NCBI GenBank assembly: GCA_947491935.1
Contig: CANLLF010000002.1
Location: forward strand, 124,001-188,000
Direction of reading: 5' to 3'
DNA length: 64,000 bases
DNA from: an uncultured Roseicyclus sp.
Lineage (GTDB): Bacteria > Pseudomonadota > Alphaproteobacteria > Rhodobacterales > Rhodobacteraceae
The notes under the pieces are model-generated. The model did no database searches and was not told the DNA's origin. It worked only from the letters and a program-made list of their open reading frames with translations. Below, piece by piece: positions 1 to 10,336 of this stretch. The translations under genes were made by a program, and so were the position numbers. Numbering within the stretch: position 1 is the stretch's first letter; each line of letters starts with the position of its first letter.

Positions 1-630
1 GACTACCTGCTTGACTTCGCCAATGAGTATTTCGCCAAGACCCTGACCCTCGAAGATGTGGTCTGGACCTATTCCGGCGTCCGTCCGCTCTACGATGACG
101 GAGCAAAATCCGCGACGGCCGCCACGCGGGATTACGTGTTGTCGCTCGACGATGCTGGTGCGCCGATGCTCAATGTCTTTGGCGGCAAGATCACAACCTA
201 TCGTGTGCTGGCCGAGGATGCGTGGGACAAGTTGGCTCGGTTCTACCCCAATGCAGGTGGTCACTGGACCGCGGGCGTGCCCCTTCCCGGGGGCGATTTT
301 GCGGTGGAGGGTGTGTCCGCCTTGATTGCCGATTTGCAATCGTCCTACCCGTTCCTGACCGACCGGTGGGCCAAGCGCCTGATCCGCGCCTATGGCACCG
401 AGGCGCGCATTCTGTTGGGTGACGCGACAACGCTTGCCGATTTGGGCCGCGATTTCGGCGCAAGCCTGACCGAGGCTGAAGTGCGCTGGCTGATGACTCG
501 CGAATATGCCCGTTCGGCGGCCGATGTAGTCTGGCGTCGCTCGAAACTTGGTCTCAAACTGACACCGGATCAGATTGCCGCGCTGGATGAGTACATGGGC
601 GCAGCCGTGGCCCCGGAGGCCGCGCAATAG
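1..630 (+). CDS. glpD: Glycerol-3-phosphate dehydrogenase, C-terminal part (cut by window edge)
   Basis: The reading frame is open from base 1 and ends at TAG 628-630, so only about the last 209 residues are present. The visible part has the segment VVWTYSGVRPLYDDG followed by LNVFGGKITTYRVLAEDA, typical of the FAD-dependent GlpD/GlpA family just before its helical C-terminal domain. The enzyme oxidises glycerol 3-phosphate to dihydroxyacetone phosphate at the inner membrane and passes electrons to quinone. The FAD-binding N-terminus lies outside the window. glpK follows after 12 bp, so the two almost certainly form one glycerol-use transcript. Confidence 0.93.
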   Translation, partial: DYLLDFANEYFAKTLTLEDVVWTYSGVRPLYDDGAKSATAATRDYVLSLDDAGAPMLNVFGGKITTYRVLAEDAWDKLARFYPNAGGHWTAGVPLPGGDFAVEGVSALIADLQSSYPFLTDRWAKRLIRAYGTEARILLGDATTLADLGRDFGASLTEAEVRWLMTREYARSAADVVWRRSKLGLKLTPDQIAALDEYMGAAVAPEAAQ

Positions 631-642
631 GGAGGCGAAAAG

Positions 643-2115
643 ATGACCCAAATCCTAGCCATCGACCAGGGCACGACTTCATCCCGCGCGATTGTCTTTG
701 ATGGCGATCTGCGCCCCACAGCGAGTGCCCAGAAGGAATTCACGCAACATTTTCCCGCCTCCGGCTGGGTCGAACATGACCCGGATGAAATCTGGGATAC
801 GGTGCTTGAGACGTGCCGTGGCGCGCTGGACAAGGGCGGCGATGTCGCCGCCATCGGGATCACCAATCAACGCGAAACAGTTGTGTTGTGGGATCGCGAA
901 ACGGGCGCACCCGTTCACAATGCCATCGTCTGGCAGGATCGCCGCACGGCGGAGCTTTGCGCGCAGCTAAAGGCCGATGGCCATGAGCCGATGGTGCAGG
1001 AAAAGACCGGCCTGCTGCTCGACCCCTATTTCAGCGGCACCAAGCTGGCATGGCTCTTGGATAACGTGGATGGGGCGCGGGCCCGCGCCGAAGCCGGAAC
1101 CCTTGCCTTCGGCACCATCGACAGCTTCCTGATCTGGCGGCTGACCGGGGGCGAGCGCCACGTGACGGACGCGACCAATGCGGCGCGGACGCTTCTTTAC
1201 AACATCCGTGACGGGCGATGGGATGACGAGATCCTGTCGATGCTGAACATACCCGCCGCGATCCTGCCCGAGGTGTTGGACAGCGGCGCGGATTTTGGCG
1301 AGACGACGCTTTTCGGCGGCGCATTGCCGATCTTGGGCGTGGCGGGTGACCAGCAGGCCGCAACCGTTGGGCAGGCATGTTTCCAGCCGGGCATGCTGAA
1401 GTCGACTTACGGAACCGGGTGCTTCGCGTTGTTGAACACGGGTGACACGCTGGTGACGTCACAAAACCGGATGCTGGGGACCATTGCGTACCAGTTCGAT
1501 GGCAAGCCAACTTATGCGCTGGAGGGCTCCATCTTCATCGCAGGCGCGGTTGTGCAATGGCTGCGTGATGGATTGAAGATCATCGACGATGCCTCACAAA
1601 GCGCCGGACTGGCAGAGGCGGCGGACCCCACCCAGGCGCTCTATCTTGTGCCGGCCTTTACCGGTTTGGGGGCACCATATTGGGACCCGGACGCGCGGGG
1701 TGCCATTTATGGGCTGACGCGCAACTCCGGCCCGGCCGAGATCGCGCGCGCGGCGTTGGAATCCGTCGGGTTCCAGACGCGGGACCTGTTGGAAGCAATG
1801 TTGGCCGACTATGACGGCGGCGATGGCGGCAACGTTCGGGTGGATGGCGGTATGACGGCCAGCGACTGGACCATGCAGTTCCTGTCGGACATCCTCGGTG
1901 CGCCCGTGGATCGCCCGCAGGTGCTTGAGACCACGGCGCTTGGGGCGGCATGGATTGCCGGGAACCGCGCCGGGATTTATCCCGATCAGTCGGGGTTCGC
2001 CGCCACATGGGCGCTGGACAAGACGTTCGAGCCGCGGATGGATGAGGCGACCCGGGACGCCCGCTATGCCGGGTGGAAAGATGCGATTGCACGGACCTTG
2101 AGCGCCCATGGCTGA
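643..2115 (+). CDS. glpK: Glycerol kinase
   Basis: A 490-residue FGGY-family sugar kinase of normal GlpK length that phosphorylates glycerol to glycerol 3-phosphate in the cytoplasm. The N-terminal phosphate-binding signature [13 protein letters not shown] (about residues 7-19) is intact. Further GlpK landmarks are [10 protein letters not shown], the YGTGCF motif, and [17 protein letters not shown] in the second domain. The ATG has a clear ribosome binding site (GGAGG at 631-635). It sits 12 bp after glpD and overlaps the next gene by 8 bp, which implies translational coupling. Confidence 0.97.
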   Translation: MTQILAIDQGTTSSRAIVFDGDLRPTASAQKEFTQHFPASGWVEHDPDEIWDTVLETCRGALDKGGDVAAIGITNQRETVVLWDRETGAPVHNAIVWQDRRTAELCAQLKADGHEPMVQEKTGLLLDPYFSGTKLAWLLDNVDGARARAEAGTLAFGTIDSFLIWRLTGGERHVTDATNAARTLLYNIRDGRWDDEILSMLNIPAAILPEVLDSGADFGETTLFGGALPILGVAGDQQAATVGQACFQPGMLKSTYGTGCFALLNTGDTLVTSQNRMLGTIAYQFDGKPTYALEGSIFIAGAVVQWLRDGLKIIDDASQSAGLAEAADPTQALYLVPAFTGLGAPYWDPDARGAIYGLTRNSGPAEIARAALESVGFQTRDLLEAMLADYDGGDGGNVRVDGGMTASDWTMQFLSDILGAPVDRPQVLETTALGAAWIAGNRAGIYPDQSGFAATWALDKTFEPRMDEATRDARYAGWKDAIARTLSAHG

Positions 2116-2947
2116 ACAAACGACATTGAAGGTTGCGCTGGCACAGATGTGTTCGGCTGATACCTACGGCCCGAACATAGAAACAGCGCAGGCCGTGACC
2201 GTGCAGGCGAAGGGGCAGGGGGCTGACGTGCTGGCGCTTCCCGAAGTGTCGGGCCTGATGAACGCCAACCGCAAAATGGCCCAGACCCAAGTGGGCGAGG
2301 CAAAGGATGATCCGTTTATCGCCGCCTGCCGCGATATGGCGGCCAAGCACGGCATATGGATCCATTCCGGGTCCACCCCCGTCTTGGCGCCCGATGGGCG
2401 GTTCTGGAACCGGACCAATCTGATCGACCCGACCGGTGCGATCAAAGCGACCTATGACAAGATCCACCTGTTCGACGTAAATATCGAGAACAAGGTCGTG
2501 TTCACGGAATCCAAGAGCTTTGCCCCCGGTGAATGTGCTGTCCTGGCCGAGACGCCGTGGGGCGGCTTCGGGTTGTCGATTTGCTACGATCTGCGGTTTC
2601 CGTACCTCTACCGCTCCCTGGCGCAGTCGGGCGCCAAGATCCTGTTCATCCCCGCCGCATTCACGGTTCCCACGGGCGAAGCGCACTGGCATGTCCTGAT
2701 GCGCGCCCGCGCGATCGAGACCGGATCCTATGTGATTGCGCCTGCTCAATCCGGCCACCATTCCGATGGACGCGAGACCTACGGCCACTCCTTGGCCGTG
2801 GATCCCTGGGGCACCGTGATTGCGGATCTGGCCGAGGGTGCGCCCAAGTTGCAGGTGGTGGAGCTTGATTTGTCGCGGGTGGCCAAGGCGCGCGCCCAGA
2901 TCCCCGCCCTGGAGAACGGCCGGGATGTACCGCTGACTCGGGTCTAG
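2108..2947 (+). CDS. Carbon-nitrogen hydrolase (nitrilase superfamily, Nit-type amidase)
   Basis: A 279-residue nitrilase-superfamily protein with the expected Glu-Lys-Cys catalytic triad: Glu46 in LPEVSGLM, Lys118 in YDKIHLFDV and Cys159 in [13 protein letters not shown]. The length and the DLRFP motif match the Nit1/Nit2 branch (omega-amidase or deaminated-glutathione amidase), so repair of a deaminated amide metabolite is the likeliest role; the exact substrate cannot be read from sequence. It overlaps glpK by 8 bp. Its TAG stop shares bases with the convergent RTX gene's stop, both lying in one CTAG at 2944-2947. Confidence 0.88.
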   Translation: MAEQTTLKVALAQMCSADTYGPNIETAQAVTVQAKGQGADVLALPEVSGLMNANRKMAQTQVGEAKDDPFIAACRDMAAKHGIWIHSGSTPVLAPDGRFWNRTNLIDPTGAIKATYDKIHLFDVNIENKVVFTESKSFAPGECAVLAETPWGGFGLSICYDLRFPYLYRSLAQSGAKILFIPAAFTVPTGEAHWHVLMRARAIETGSYVIAPAQSGHHSDGRETYGHSLAVDPWGTVIADLAEGAPKLQVVELDLSRVAKARAQIPALENGRDVPLTRV

Positions 2948-5900
2948 CCGCTTGCAAGTAAGGCGGCCTCGTGGGCCTTCAGGCTTAGCCGCGCCGCGCC
3001 GTAATTGGAGCGCCCGTCTTCCGTGATCAATTCGGGGAATTCGAACAAAAGCTCCTCGAAAATCTCCTGTGCCTCTTTGTGCTGCAGCATGTCGCCGGGC
3101 TGGAAGCTCTCGGTCCAGGCGTCATCGACGCGGATGATTTCATGGGCGTCACACATCAGGTGGATATACGTCACCCTTTCGCAAGCGCTGACCGTCTCGA
3201 TCCCCGGCAGATGGGTCAGGTGCTTGGCGCGGACCAGAACCTGATCGCTGCCGAACAGAAGCTCGGCCTGAACGCCTTCCGCAAGCATGCGATGCTGTGG
3301 CGAAACCTGCATGTCACGGCTTGGCATATTGGGCCCCAAGGCGCCCTTCCGGATCAGGATGGGGCGCAAATGCGGGGCAGCGGCCAAATCGATCTGGCCG
3401 AGTGTTTTCCTGCCGATCCAGCGGATCGCCTGCAGGCCATTGTCGCGGGTTTGTATCAGGTCCCCAACGCACAGATCCTCGACCTTGAAGTGCCCGCGCT
3501 CGGTGGCAACCCGACTGCCCGGCGTGAAGCAGGGGATGACCGTTTCAATATTGGTGAAGGTCAGCGTCGATCCATCGCTGAACAGCACCGAGCCGTTTTC
3601 CGGATTGCCGCCATCATAGGTGATGATCGCCCCGTCATCGCCGAGATAAAGCGTGTCTTCGTCGGTGCCGCCCTCACCGCCATCGACGATATCGCCCGAC
3701 CCGCCCACGATGTAGTCGGCGTCGTCACCGCCTGTCAGGCTGTCTGCCCCAAGACCCCCTTCGATGGAGTCCGCGCCTGCGCCGCCCAGAACGGTATCGG
3801 CTCCGGCGCCGCCAAGGATGGTATCCTCGCCGGACCCGCCCAAAAGGCTATCGGCGCCCGCGCCTCCGTCAAGCACGTCATTGCCGAAATCACCTGACAG
3901 CGTGTCGTCGCCCAAGCCCCCCTCAAGGCTGTCCGCGCCGGTGCTGGAAAACACCTGGGTGGAGCCATCCGCAGGAGCTTCGTAGGTTTGAAGAATGTCG
4001 CCGGTCGATGGATCCAGCAGGACCCAGTTTGTCTGGGTCGTGGATGCGGCGGTGAAATCGAGGCCCGCCGGAATGGTCAGCACGGGCACCACATTGCCGG
4101 TGGCATCGATCTCGGCCAATTGCACCGCGTAAGGAGAGTCATTCTGGAACGTGACAGACGTTGCGGTGCCGCCCGTGCCGGATGGTATCGTCGTGGGATC
4201 AATGGCCAGTCGATCGCCGAAAAGCGCATCATCACCCGCGCCGCCGCCGATCGTATCGGCGCCCTGATCGCCGTGCAGGACGTCTTCATCCGTTTCGGTC
4301 GCGGTAAAATGCACATCGGTGAGATAGACAATCTGGTCGTCGGTATCGCCGTTTTCGTAGACGATCTCAAAGCGCGTGATTGGCCCCGCGATGTTGACCA
4401 GGACCGATCCGCCGACCTGATCGGGTTGATCGTTGCCGGTGGCACCCGTGACCGTTTGGCCGCTGACGCTATCAGTACCCGCAGGTGTCAGTGTGACGGC
4501 AACCGGATTGCCGTCTGCGTCGAAGGCGTTGACCGTCAGGATGTCTTGCCAGCCATCGGCATCCACATCGTTGATGCGGAACGACACATCCGTCAGTTCC
4601 ACATCGGACGCGATCTCAATGGTGGCCACGTCGGGCCCGCCATTGCCGCCGATCAGAAGGCCCGATGTGGTGGCGAACGGCTCCGACCCGCCGGCCGTAT
4701 ACTGGGTGGCGGTGGTGATGTCGGCTTGATCAAGGCCGCCGTCATTTGTGAGGGATACGCTGAGGGTTGCGATGCCAGTGTCTTGCGTGAACCCGCCCGA
4801 CACATCCACGCCATCGCCTTCCGCCACCCAGCTCAGGTTTTCCGCGGCACTCGTCAGGGAGCCTCCCGGGCCACCTTCGATAACATCGTCGGCTTCCCCG
4901 CCATAAACCGTATCGTTGCCAAGCCCGGCTTCAACCACGTCTTCGTCACCGGTGGTGCCAAGCGTACCATCGTTGTTGTCGATTTGCTCCAGGTTCGGAT
5001 CGACATATGACCCGTCGATCAGGTCGGCGCCCCCGGTACCGTCCACGACGCCGTTCGGGCCGCCGTTTACGGTCAGGATCTCGATGCCTGTAAAGCTTGT
5101 GGTGCTGCCGTCGTTGAAAACGACGGTGCCGTTCTCCGAATTGACCGGATCGAAGATAACCTCGGCCACATCATTCACGATGAGCTCATCCGCGGTGTCG
5201 GTGCCACCTTCGCCGCCGATCACGACATCGCCGCCCTCGGCCGTGATCGTGTCGTTGCCGTTGCCGCCGTCAAGCGTATCGGCACCCGCGCCGCCGATCA
5301 GGATGTCAAACCCGCTGCCGCCCGCTATGCTGTCATCGCCGTCACCGCCGATCAGGGTATCCCGCCCACCATCGCCGATCAGCGTGTCATTTCCGGCACC
5401 GCCGTCGATCGAATCCGATCCGCCATCGCCGTCAAGGCTGTCCTGGCCATCACCGCCAAGCAACGTGTCCCTGCCCGAGCCACCCTGCAGCGTATCGTTG
5501 CCCGATCCGCCATCCAGAGAGTCGTTGTTGGATCCGCCATCCAGCAGATCGTTCCCAAACCCGCCAAGGATGGTGTCGTTGCCTGCCTGGCCGAACAGCT
5601 CATCGTCATCGGTCGGGACCGCGTCGAATTCCACATCCGTGACGAAAAGAAGCTGGCCGGACGCACCGCCGTTTTCATAGATGATCTCGATCGAGGCGAC
5701 AGGCCCCGCGATCTCGACAAGGACCGAGCCAAGCGGATCGTCTGCCGACGTACCGCCCGGACCCGCCGTGATCGTGTTGCCAGAAACACCGTCGTTCCCG
5801 GCGGGCGTCAGGACGACGGGGACCAGGTTACCCGCGGCATCGTAGGCATTGACGGTAACAATATCCTGCCAGCCGCCCTGATCCACGTCTTGGATGCGGA

Positions 5901-6339
5901 ACGAGACATTCTCGACTTCATCGGCAAAACCCGAACCGCCAACGGCGGAGAAATCAAGATCCACAGTCCAGACGCTTGCGGCTCCGTTGCCGCGCAAGCC
6001 AAGACCGGAATTTGCGTTGAACGTCTCCCCCCCGGCCACGTATGTCGTGTCGGTTTCAACTGTGGCCGTGGTGCCGCCGCCATTGTCAGTAAAGCTGACG
6101 CCGACATTGATGCCGCCGGTATTTTGGGTGAACCCAAGCGACAGGTCGGCTCCATCGGCACCTTGGGCGTCCCAGTTCAGGTCAAGCGGGGTCGGTGAAA
6201 GGGACGGCGCGCCGCCGTCGATGAAATCATTGCCGCCACCGCCCGTGATCGTGTCATTCCCGGCATCGCCGGTGATACTGTCAGCCGCGCCTGTGCCGGA
6301 AAGCGAATTGTCCGACGCGTCGCCGTTAATCGTTGCCAT
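2944..6339 (-). CDS. Large RTX (hemolysin-type Ca-binding) protein with C-terminal Hint domain
   Basis: A 1131-residue protein without a Sec signal peptide. RTX nonapeptide repeats of the GGxGxDxLxG type lie at about 10-45, 245-370 and 690-710, and densely at 800-880; these form Ca2+-dependent beta rolls in type I secreted proteins. A module of about 190 residues occurs twice (about 51-243 and 493-681), each copy carrying a VSFRI.DVD..GWQDI.TVNA motif. Residues about 727-788 resemble a pVHL beta domain. A Hint domain starts at Cys937 ([14 protein letters not shown]), contains VSPQHRML and runs to about 1080 (TESFQPG). Many Rhodobacteraceae carry RTX-Hint proteins of unknown function. No type I exporter genes lie nearby. 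Surface or extracellular location is inferred from the repeats. Confidence 0.88.
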   Translation of the reverse strand: MATINGDASDNSLSGTGAADSITGDAGNDTITGGGGNDFIDGGAPSLSPTPLDLNWDAQGADGADLSLGFTQNTGGINVGVSFTDNGGGTTATVETDTTYVAGGETFNANSGLGLRGNGAASVWTVDLDFSAVGGSGFADEVENVSFRIQDVDQGGWQDIVTVNAYDAAGNLVPVVLTPAGNDGVSGNTITAGPGGTSADDPLGSVLVEIAGPVASIEIIYENGGASGQLLFVTDVEFDAVPTDDDELFGQAGNDTILGGFGNDLLDGGSNNDSLDGGSGNDTLQGGSGRDTLLGGDGQDSLDGDGGSDSIDGGAGNDTLIGDGGRDTLIGGDGDDSIAGGSGFDILIGGAGADTLDGGNGNDTITAEGGDVVIGGEGGTDTADELIVNDVAEVIFDPVNSENGTVVFNDGSTTSFTGIEILTVNGGPNGVVDGTGGADLIDGSYVDPNLEQIDNNDGTLGTTGDEDVVEAGLGNDTVYGGEADDVIEGGPGGSLTSAAENLSWVAEGDGVDVSGGFTQDTGIATLSVSLTNDGGLDQADITTATQYTAGGSEPFATTSGLLIGGNGGPDVATIEIASDVELTDVSFRINDVDADGWQDILTVNAFDADGNPVAVTLTPAGTDSVSGQTVTGATGNDQPDQVGGSVLVNIAGPITRFEIVYENGDTDDQIVYLTDVHFTATETDEDVLHGDQGADTIGGGAGDDALFGDRLAIDPTTIPSGTGGTATSVTFQNDSPYAVQLAEIDATGNVVPVLTIPAGLDFTAASTTQTNWVLLDPSTGDILQTYEAPADGSTQVFSSTGADSLEGGLGDDTLSGDFGNDVLDGGAGADSLLGGSGEDTILGGAGADTVLGGAGADSIEGGLGADSLTGGDDADYIVGGSGDIVDGGEGGTDEDTLYLGDDGAIITYDGGNPENGSVLFSDGSTLTFTNIETVIPCFTPGSRVATERGHFKVEDLCVGDLIQTRDNGLQAIRWIGRKTLGQIDLAAAPHLRPILIRKGALGPNMPSRDMQVSPQHRMLAEGVQAELLFGSDQVLVRAKHLTHLPGIETVSACERVTYIHLMCDAHEIIRVDDAWTESFQPGDMLQHKEAQEIFEELLFEFPELITEDGRSNYGAARLSLKAHEAALLASG

Positions 6340-6531
6340 CTTAGTCTGCCCACACCCGGTCTATCGCCGGATTTTCAGTTGTGTGGGGATTGTGATCAGG
6401 ACTTGTGTTGAAACTTTGGCGTGTCGCGGGCGCAACAGTGACCGCGGCAATAATGGATCACTCGTCGCGTCTCGGCTCCGAGCGCTTGCTCCGCTAGGAC
6501 TCAAACATGCTTTAAATCAAGAGCCTATCGT

Positions 6532-8154
6532 CTATGCCGTGGCAGCGACGCGCGCATCTTCAAGGATCAGGTCGGACGCTTTTTCTCCGATCATGATCGC
6601 CGGTGCATTGGTGTTGCCGGAAACGATTTCCGGCATGATGGAGCAATCGGCGATGCGTAGGCCGGAGACGCCGTGGACCCGCAGACGGTGATCCACCACG
6701 GAGTCCTTCCCGTTGCCCATCTTGCAGGTGCCCGTGGGGTGGTAGATCGATGCGGTGTTGCTGCGCGCCCAATCCAGCGTGGCATCGTAATCCTCGATGT
6801 CGAGCGATGGATGGGGGCGGAATTCCTCGGAGATTTTCGAGGTCAGCGGCGCATGGCGCGCGATGGTGCGTGCGATGTTCACGCCGGCCACGATGGTTCG
6901 GCAGTCCGTTTCGGTCGACAGGTAGTTTGGAATGATCTTCGGATATTCGAGCGGCCTTGAGGAGTTCAGGCGGATCTCACCGCGGCTTTCCGGGCGGAGC
7001 TGGCAGACCGACATCGTGAAGGCCGAGAACTTGTCGGCGCCCTTGCCGGGGTTTTCGGCCGAAAGGGGTTGCACGTGGAATTGGATATCCGGCGTTTCAA
7101 GGTCGTCGCGCGTGCGCATGAACCCGGTCGCGAGGCTGGCCGCCATCGTCATCGGACCCGCACGGAACATCAGGTATTTCAACCCGATCCTGGCTTGGCC
7201 CATCAAGCTGGAGACCTCATCGTTCAGCGTCGGCTCGTTGCATTTGTAAACAAGCCGCGCTTGCAGATGGTCCTGCATGTTTTTGCCCACGCCGGGAAGG
7301 TCACGGACCACCTCGATGCCGTGCTCGGCCAGGTGCTCCGCTTCGCCAAGGCCCGACAGCATCAGGAGTTGTGGCGAATTGATCGCGCCGCCGCACAACA
7401 CGATCTCGCGGTTCGCTTCAACTGTGTGCCGTGTGCCGCCGCGGTCGGTATAGGTCACGCCGCTCGCCCGGTGGCCGTCCAGCAGGATCTTCTCGACCTG
7501 CGCGTGCGTGACGATCTGCAAGTTCTCGCGTTTTTTCACCGGGTTGAGGTAGGCCACGGCAGAACTGCAGCGCCGACCGTTTCGGGACGTGAGTTGAAAG
7601 TATCCCACCCCCTCTTGCGTGGCCCCGTTGTAGTCTGAGTTGAACGGATAGCCCGCCGCTTGCGCCGCCGCCACCCAGGCATCGGTAATCGGGCGTTGAA
7701 TGCGCATGTTGCTGACCGATAGCGGCCCTTGATCGCCATGAAATTCGTCGGCGCCCCGCTCGTTGCGCTCCGCCCGCTTGAACAGGGGCAGCACATCATC
7801 CCACCCCCAACCGGCATTGCCCATCTGGCGCCACCGGTCATAATCCTGCGGTTGGCCCCGGACGTAGAGCAGACCGTTCAGTGACGACGAGCCGCCCAAC
7901 ACCTTGCCGCGGGGCCATTCAATCGAACGCCCGTTCAAACCGGGATCGGGCTCGGTCTTGTAGCACCAGTCGACGGACGGGTTGTGGATGGTTTTGAAGT
8001 ACCCCACGGGAATATGGATCCAGGGGTTCAGGTCACGCCCACCGGCTTCCAGGAGAACGACGGAATTACGCGAATCGGCGGACAGCCGGTTGGCCAAGAC
8101 ACATCCGGCGGAGCCAGCGCCCACAATGATGTAATCCGCTGAAACTTTGGTCAT
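6532..8154 (-). CDS. GMC-family FAD oxidoreductase (choline dehydrogenase-like)
   Basis: A 540-residue flavoprotein of glucose-methanol-choline oxidoreductase type. It has the N-terminal FAD motif DYIIVGAGSAGCVLANRLS (about 7-25), the GMC signature GKVLGGSSSLNGLLYVRG (about 80-97), a second FAD stretch around ILCGGAINSPQLLMLSG, and the C-terminal HPTGTCKMG active-site histidine region. The start at 8154 (MTKVSADY) is chosen because the flavin motif follows directly; an upstream in-frame ATG at 8241 would add 29 unrelated residues. It lies divergent from a TRAP transporter and probably oxidises an alcohol or related substrate that the transporter imports. Family resemblance to BetA does not prove choline as substrate. 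Confidence 0.9.
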   Translation of the reverse strand: MTKVSADYIIVGAGSAGCVLANRLSADSRNSVVLLEAGGRDLNPWIHIPVGYFKTIHNPSVDWCYKTEPDPGLNGRSIEWPRGKVLGGSSSLNGLLYVRGQPQDYDRWRQMGNAGWGWDDVLPLFKRAERNERGADEFHGDQGPLSVSNMRIQRPITDAWVAAAQAAGYPFNSDYNGATQEGVGYFQLTSRNGRRCSSAVAYLNPVKKRENLQIVTHAQVEKILLDGHRASGVTYTDRGGTRHTVEANREIVLCGGAINSPQLLMLSGLGEAEHLAEHGIEVVRDLPGVGKNMQDHLQARLVYKCNEPTLNDEVSSLMGQARIGLKYLMFRAGPMTMAASLATGFMRTRDDLETPDIQFHVQPLSAENPGKGADKFSAFTMSVCQLRPESRGEIRLNSSRPLEYPKIIPNYLSTETDCRTIVAGVNIARTIARHAPLTSKISEEFRPHPSLDIEDYDATLDWARSNTASIYHPTGTCKMGNGKDSVVDHRLRVHGVSGLRIADCSIMPEIVSGNTNAPAIMIGEKASDLILEDARVAATA

Positions 8155-8277
8155 ATGTCCGGTCCTTCTGCACAGATTGCACGCTGCAAACAGATTTTCC
8201 TTGCCTCGTGAACCATAAGATGACCAATATTGAGACCACAAGTATCATTTTTTCGCATTATTGGGAGGTAATGGAAA
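8155..8277. promoter_or_regulatory. Divergent promoter region between GMC oxidoreductase and TRAP operon
   Basis: This 123-bp AT-richer gap must hold the promoters for both directions. It contains the 8-bp palindrome CAATATTG at 8225-8232 inside GACCAATATTGAGACC, a plausible but unproven operator for the IclR regulator encoded at the end of the locus. A strong ribosome binding site (GGGAGGT, about 8265-8271) precedes the TRAP binding-protein ATG at 8278. Confidence 0.4.
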
Positions 8278-9510
8278 ATGAAGGCTTCTAAAGTCCTCAA
8301 TCAGATTTCGCGCCGGGATCTGATGAAGCTGACGGGCACATATGGCATGTCGTCGGTGATAATGGGTGCGGCGACCCTGACCGGGGCGGTCACGCTTCCG
8401 TCGTTGGCCCGCGCCGTTGAATCGACCTACGATCGTCGCTACGGCACAGCAGCGCGTTACGAGCTGAAGCTCGGCGCGGCAGGCTTCAACGCACGCAACC
8501 TGCTGATCGAACGCGCCGGTGTTCTCGAATTCGCCCGCGATCTCGAAGAACGGACCGATGGTGAGATCCGCATCGAGTTCATCGGTGACAACCAGATCTG
8601 CGGTCAGTTGAACTGTCTTGAGCGTGCCCAGTTGGGCGTGGTCGACTTCTACTCCGCCTCCACCCAGAACTCTGCCGGGTCGGCGCCGTATCTGAACGTT
8701 CTGGACTACGCGTATATGTTCCGCTCACGCGCGGATCAGTACCATTTCCTTTACAGCCCCGAGTCGATGTCCCTGCTGCGTGAGCCGCTGGAGAGCCGTC
8801 ATGGCGTGAAGTTCCTGTTCAGCCATGCGGAACTGCGCGGCCTGCAAATGGGCGCATCCTTCGCCGAGCGCGAGACGGTGACGCAACTTGAAGAGCTGTT
8901 CGGCACCCGCAACCGGGTAACGGGTACGCAGCTTGGCCGTATCGCCATGAACCTGATGAACCTGAACCCGACGCCCATAGCTTGGGAAGAGACCCTGGAT
9001 GGTCTGCGTCAGGGTCTGGTCGACGGGGCCGAGACATGGGCGTCGGCCGTGGCCTACGCGAACATGTCGCCGGTCGTCAGCCAGTCTGTCGACCTGAAGT
9101 TCTTCTGCGGCACCGAGCATACCGGCATGAATGCCGAGCTGTTCGACAGCATGGAGGGCCATCTGCAAGACGCGATCATGGAATCGGCCTATCTCACGCA
9201 GGTTCACGTTCAGGCCGCGAATGAAGCGGCGCTGGTCAACACCGTGGGCTTCACCGATCCACCGATGCCCGGTACGATTTTTGCCGAGAACAACGTGCGC
9301 GTTGCAAAACTTGGTGAAGACCAGATCCAGATCGCCCGTGAGATGTGCTCGCCCGAGTACAACCCCGAGCCCTGGGCCGAATGGCGCGAGCGCCTCAACA
9401 ACTGGCAAGGTGGCGCGGATACCTATCAGGAGATCTTTGACGTTGCGCGTCAGATCCCTGAGGATACGCTGGCCGAGAACGTTGAGCCCCGTCGCTGGTG
9501 GCGCGGCTGA
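8278..9510 (+). CDS. TRAP transporter substrate-binding protein (DctP family), Tat-exported
   Basis: A 410-residue periplasmic solute receptor of the DctP family. The N-terminus has a twin-arginine signal (SRRDLMK at residues 11-17), a hydrophobic stretch, and a likely cleavage site after ARA at 44-46. Tat export is common for TRAP receptors in this family of bacteria. Downstream family features include the EETLDGLRQGLVDGAETWASAV segment region that leads into the ligand cleft. It is first in an operon with the two membrane subunits. The substrate is unknown; the neighbouring GMC oxidoreductase suggests an alcohol-bearing or organic-acid compound. Confidence 0.9.
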   Translation: MKASKVLNQISRRDLMKLTGTYGMSSVIMGAATLTGAVTLPSLARAVESTYDRRYGTAARYELKLGAAGFNARNLLIERAGVLEFARDLEERTDGEIRIEFIGDNQICGQLNCLERAQLGVVDFYSASTQNSAGSAPYLNVLDYAYMFRSRADQYHFLYSPESMSLLREPLESRHGVKFLFSHAELRGLQMGASFAERETVTQLEELFGTRNRVTGTQLGRIAMNLMNLNPTPIAWEETLDGLRQGLVDGAETWASAVAYANMSPVVSQSVDLKFFCGTEHTGMNAELFDSMEGHLQDAIMESAYLTQVHVQAANEAALVNTVGFTDPPMPGTIFAENNVRVAKLGEDQIQIAREMCSPEYNPEPWAEWRERLNNWQGGADTYQEIFDVARQIPEDTLAENVEPRRWWRG

Positions 9511-9543
9511 TCCGGCGTGCCGGATCAAACCTGACCTGATTGC

Positions 9544-9563
9544 CGGCGGCCCACGGGCCGCCG
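9544..9563 (+). terminator. GC-rich hairpin between TRAP receptor and permease genes
   Basis: CGGCGGCC (9544-9551) and GGCCGCCG (9556-9563) form a perfect 8-bp stem with a 4-nt loop, followed by the pyrimidine-rich CTTTCTCCT. It lies in the 115-bp gap after the receptor stop. Such hairpins commonly give partial termination or 3'-end protection, so that the binding protein is made in excess of the permeases. Confidence 0.55.
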
Positions 9564-9625
9564 CTTTCTCCTAAGCGGGGCGGCAAAGCCCCCGCAACCA
9601 TACTTTCAAACGCCGGGAGGGGCCG

Positions 9626-10336
9626 ATGGGAGAAATCTTTACCGGTATGGGTGAGATACTGGCAGCGTTCGCCGATGGTGACAGCTGGATGATCCGCGAA
9701 GCGCTGAACACGAATGCGGCCTGGGTTCTTGGGCTGATCCTGATGTTGGCGGGCGGGTTCATCCTCATGATGATCTATCGCCTTGTGCCGTTCATCGAGC
9801 GTCATCTTGAATCCTACGTCATGGTGGTCTCGTATCTCACGATTGGCGGCATAATCTTCTTCGGGGTGATCCAGCGGTTTGTGCCCGGGATGATTGGCCT
9901 CGATTTTTCGAATACCCCCCAGTGGCTTCAGCCCTGGCCCTGGACCACGACACTGCCGCCCTTCCTGTTCCTTGTGATGACGTGGGTCGGATGCAGCTAC
10001 AACGTGAAGCTCCGCACGCACCTCGCGTTCAACGAATTCCGCAGCAATATGCCGCGCGGCGCGCAAATGGTGCTTCTTTCGCTCGATGCGCTGCTGTGGA
10101 CCGGCTTCTCGTGGGTGGTTGTTGTGACCGGCAGCCGGATCGTCGCCAATGCGGCCTCAAACTTCCAGATCGTGCCGGGCACCAATGACCTGATGCAATG
10201 GTGGTTCATCCTCACCGTGCCACTTTCCTTTGTCTTCCTCGTCGCGCGGGTGCTTGAGAACTGGTTAGAGGACCTGCGCAACTTCCGGTCGGGGGATACC
10301 CTGATCGAGCAAGCCGTGATCGGGGGCGAGACATGA
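9626..10336 (+). CDS. TRAP transporter small permease (DctQ family)
   Basis: A 236-residue membrane protein with four predicted membrane segments (about 33-55, 70-90, 110-130 and 180-205), matching the DctQ-type small subunit. It contains the NVKLRTHLAFNEFR..MPRG loop seen between helices in this family. The ATG follows a GGGAGGGG ribosome binding site. Its stop overlaps the large permease start by 4 bp (ATGA). It partners the large subunit in sodium- or proton-driven uptake of the solute bound by the upstream receptor. Confidence 0.88.
   Translation: MGEIFTGMGEILAAFADGDSWMIREALNTNAAWVLGLILMLAGGFILMMIYRLVPFIERHLESYVMVVSYLTIGGIIFFGVIQRFVPGMIGLDFSNTPQWLQPWPWTTTLPPFLFLVMTWVGCSYNVKLRTHLAFNEFRSNMPRGAQMVLLSLDALLWTGFSWVVVVTGSRIVANAASNFQIVPGTNDLMQWWFILTVPLSFVFLVARVLENWLEDLRNFRSGDTLIEQAVIGGET

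Noticed and set aside
2944-6339. Low-complexity tandem DNA repeats or a CRISPR-like array within the RTX gene.
   Set aside because: The periodicity is that of degenerate 27-bp codon repeats encoding RTX nonapeptides; there are no constant repeats with unique spacers.
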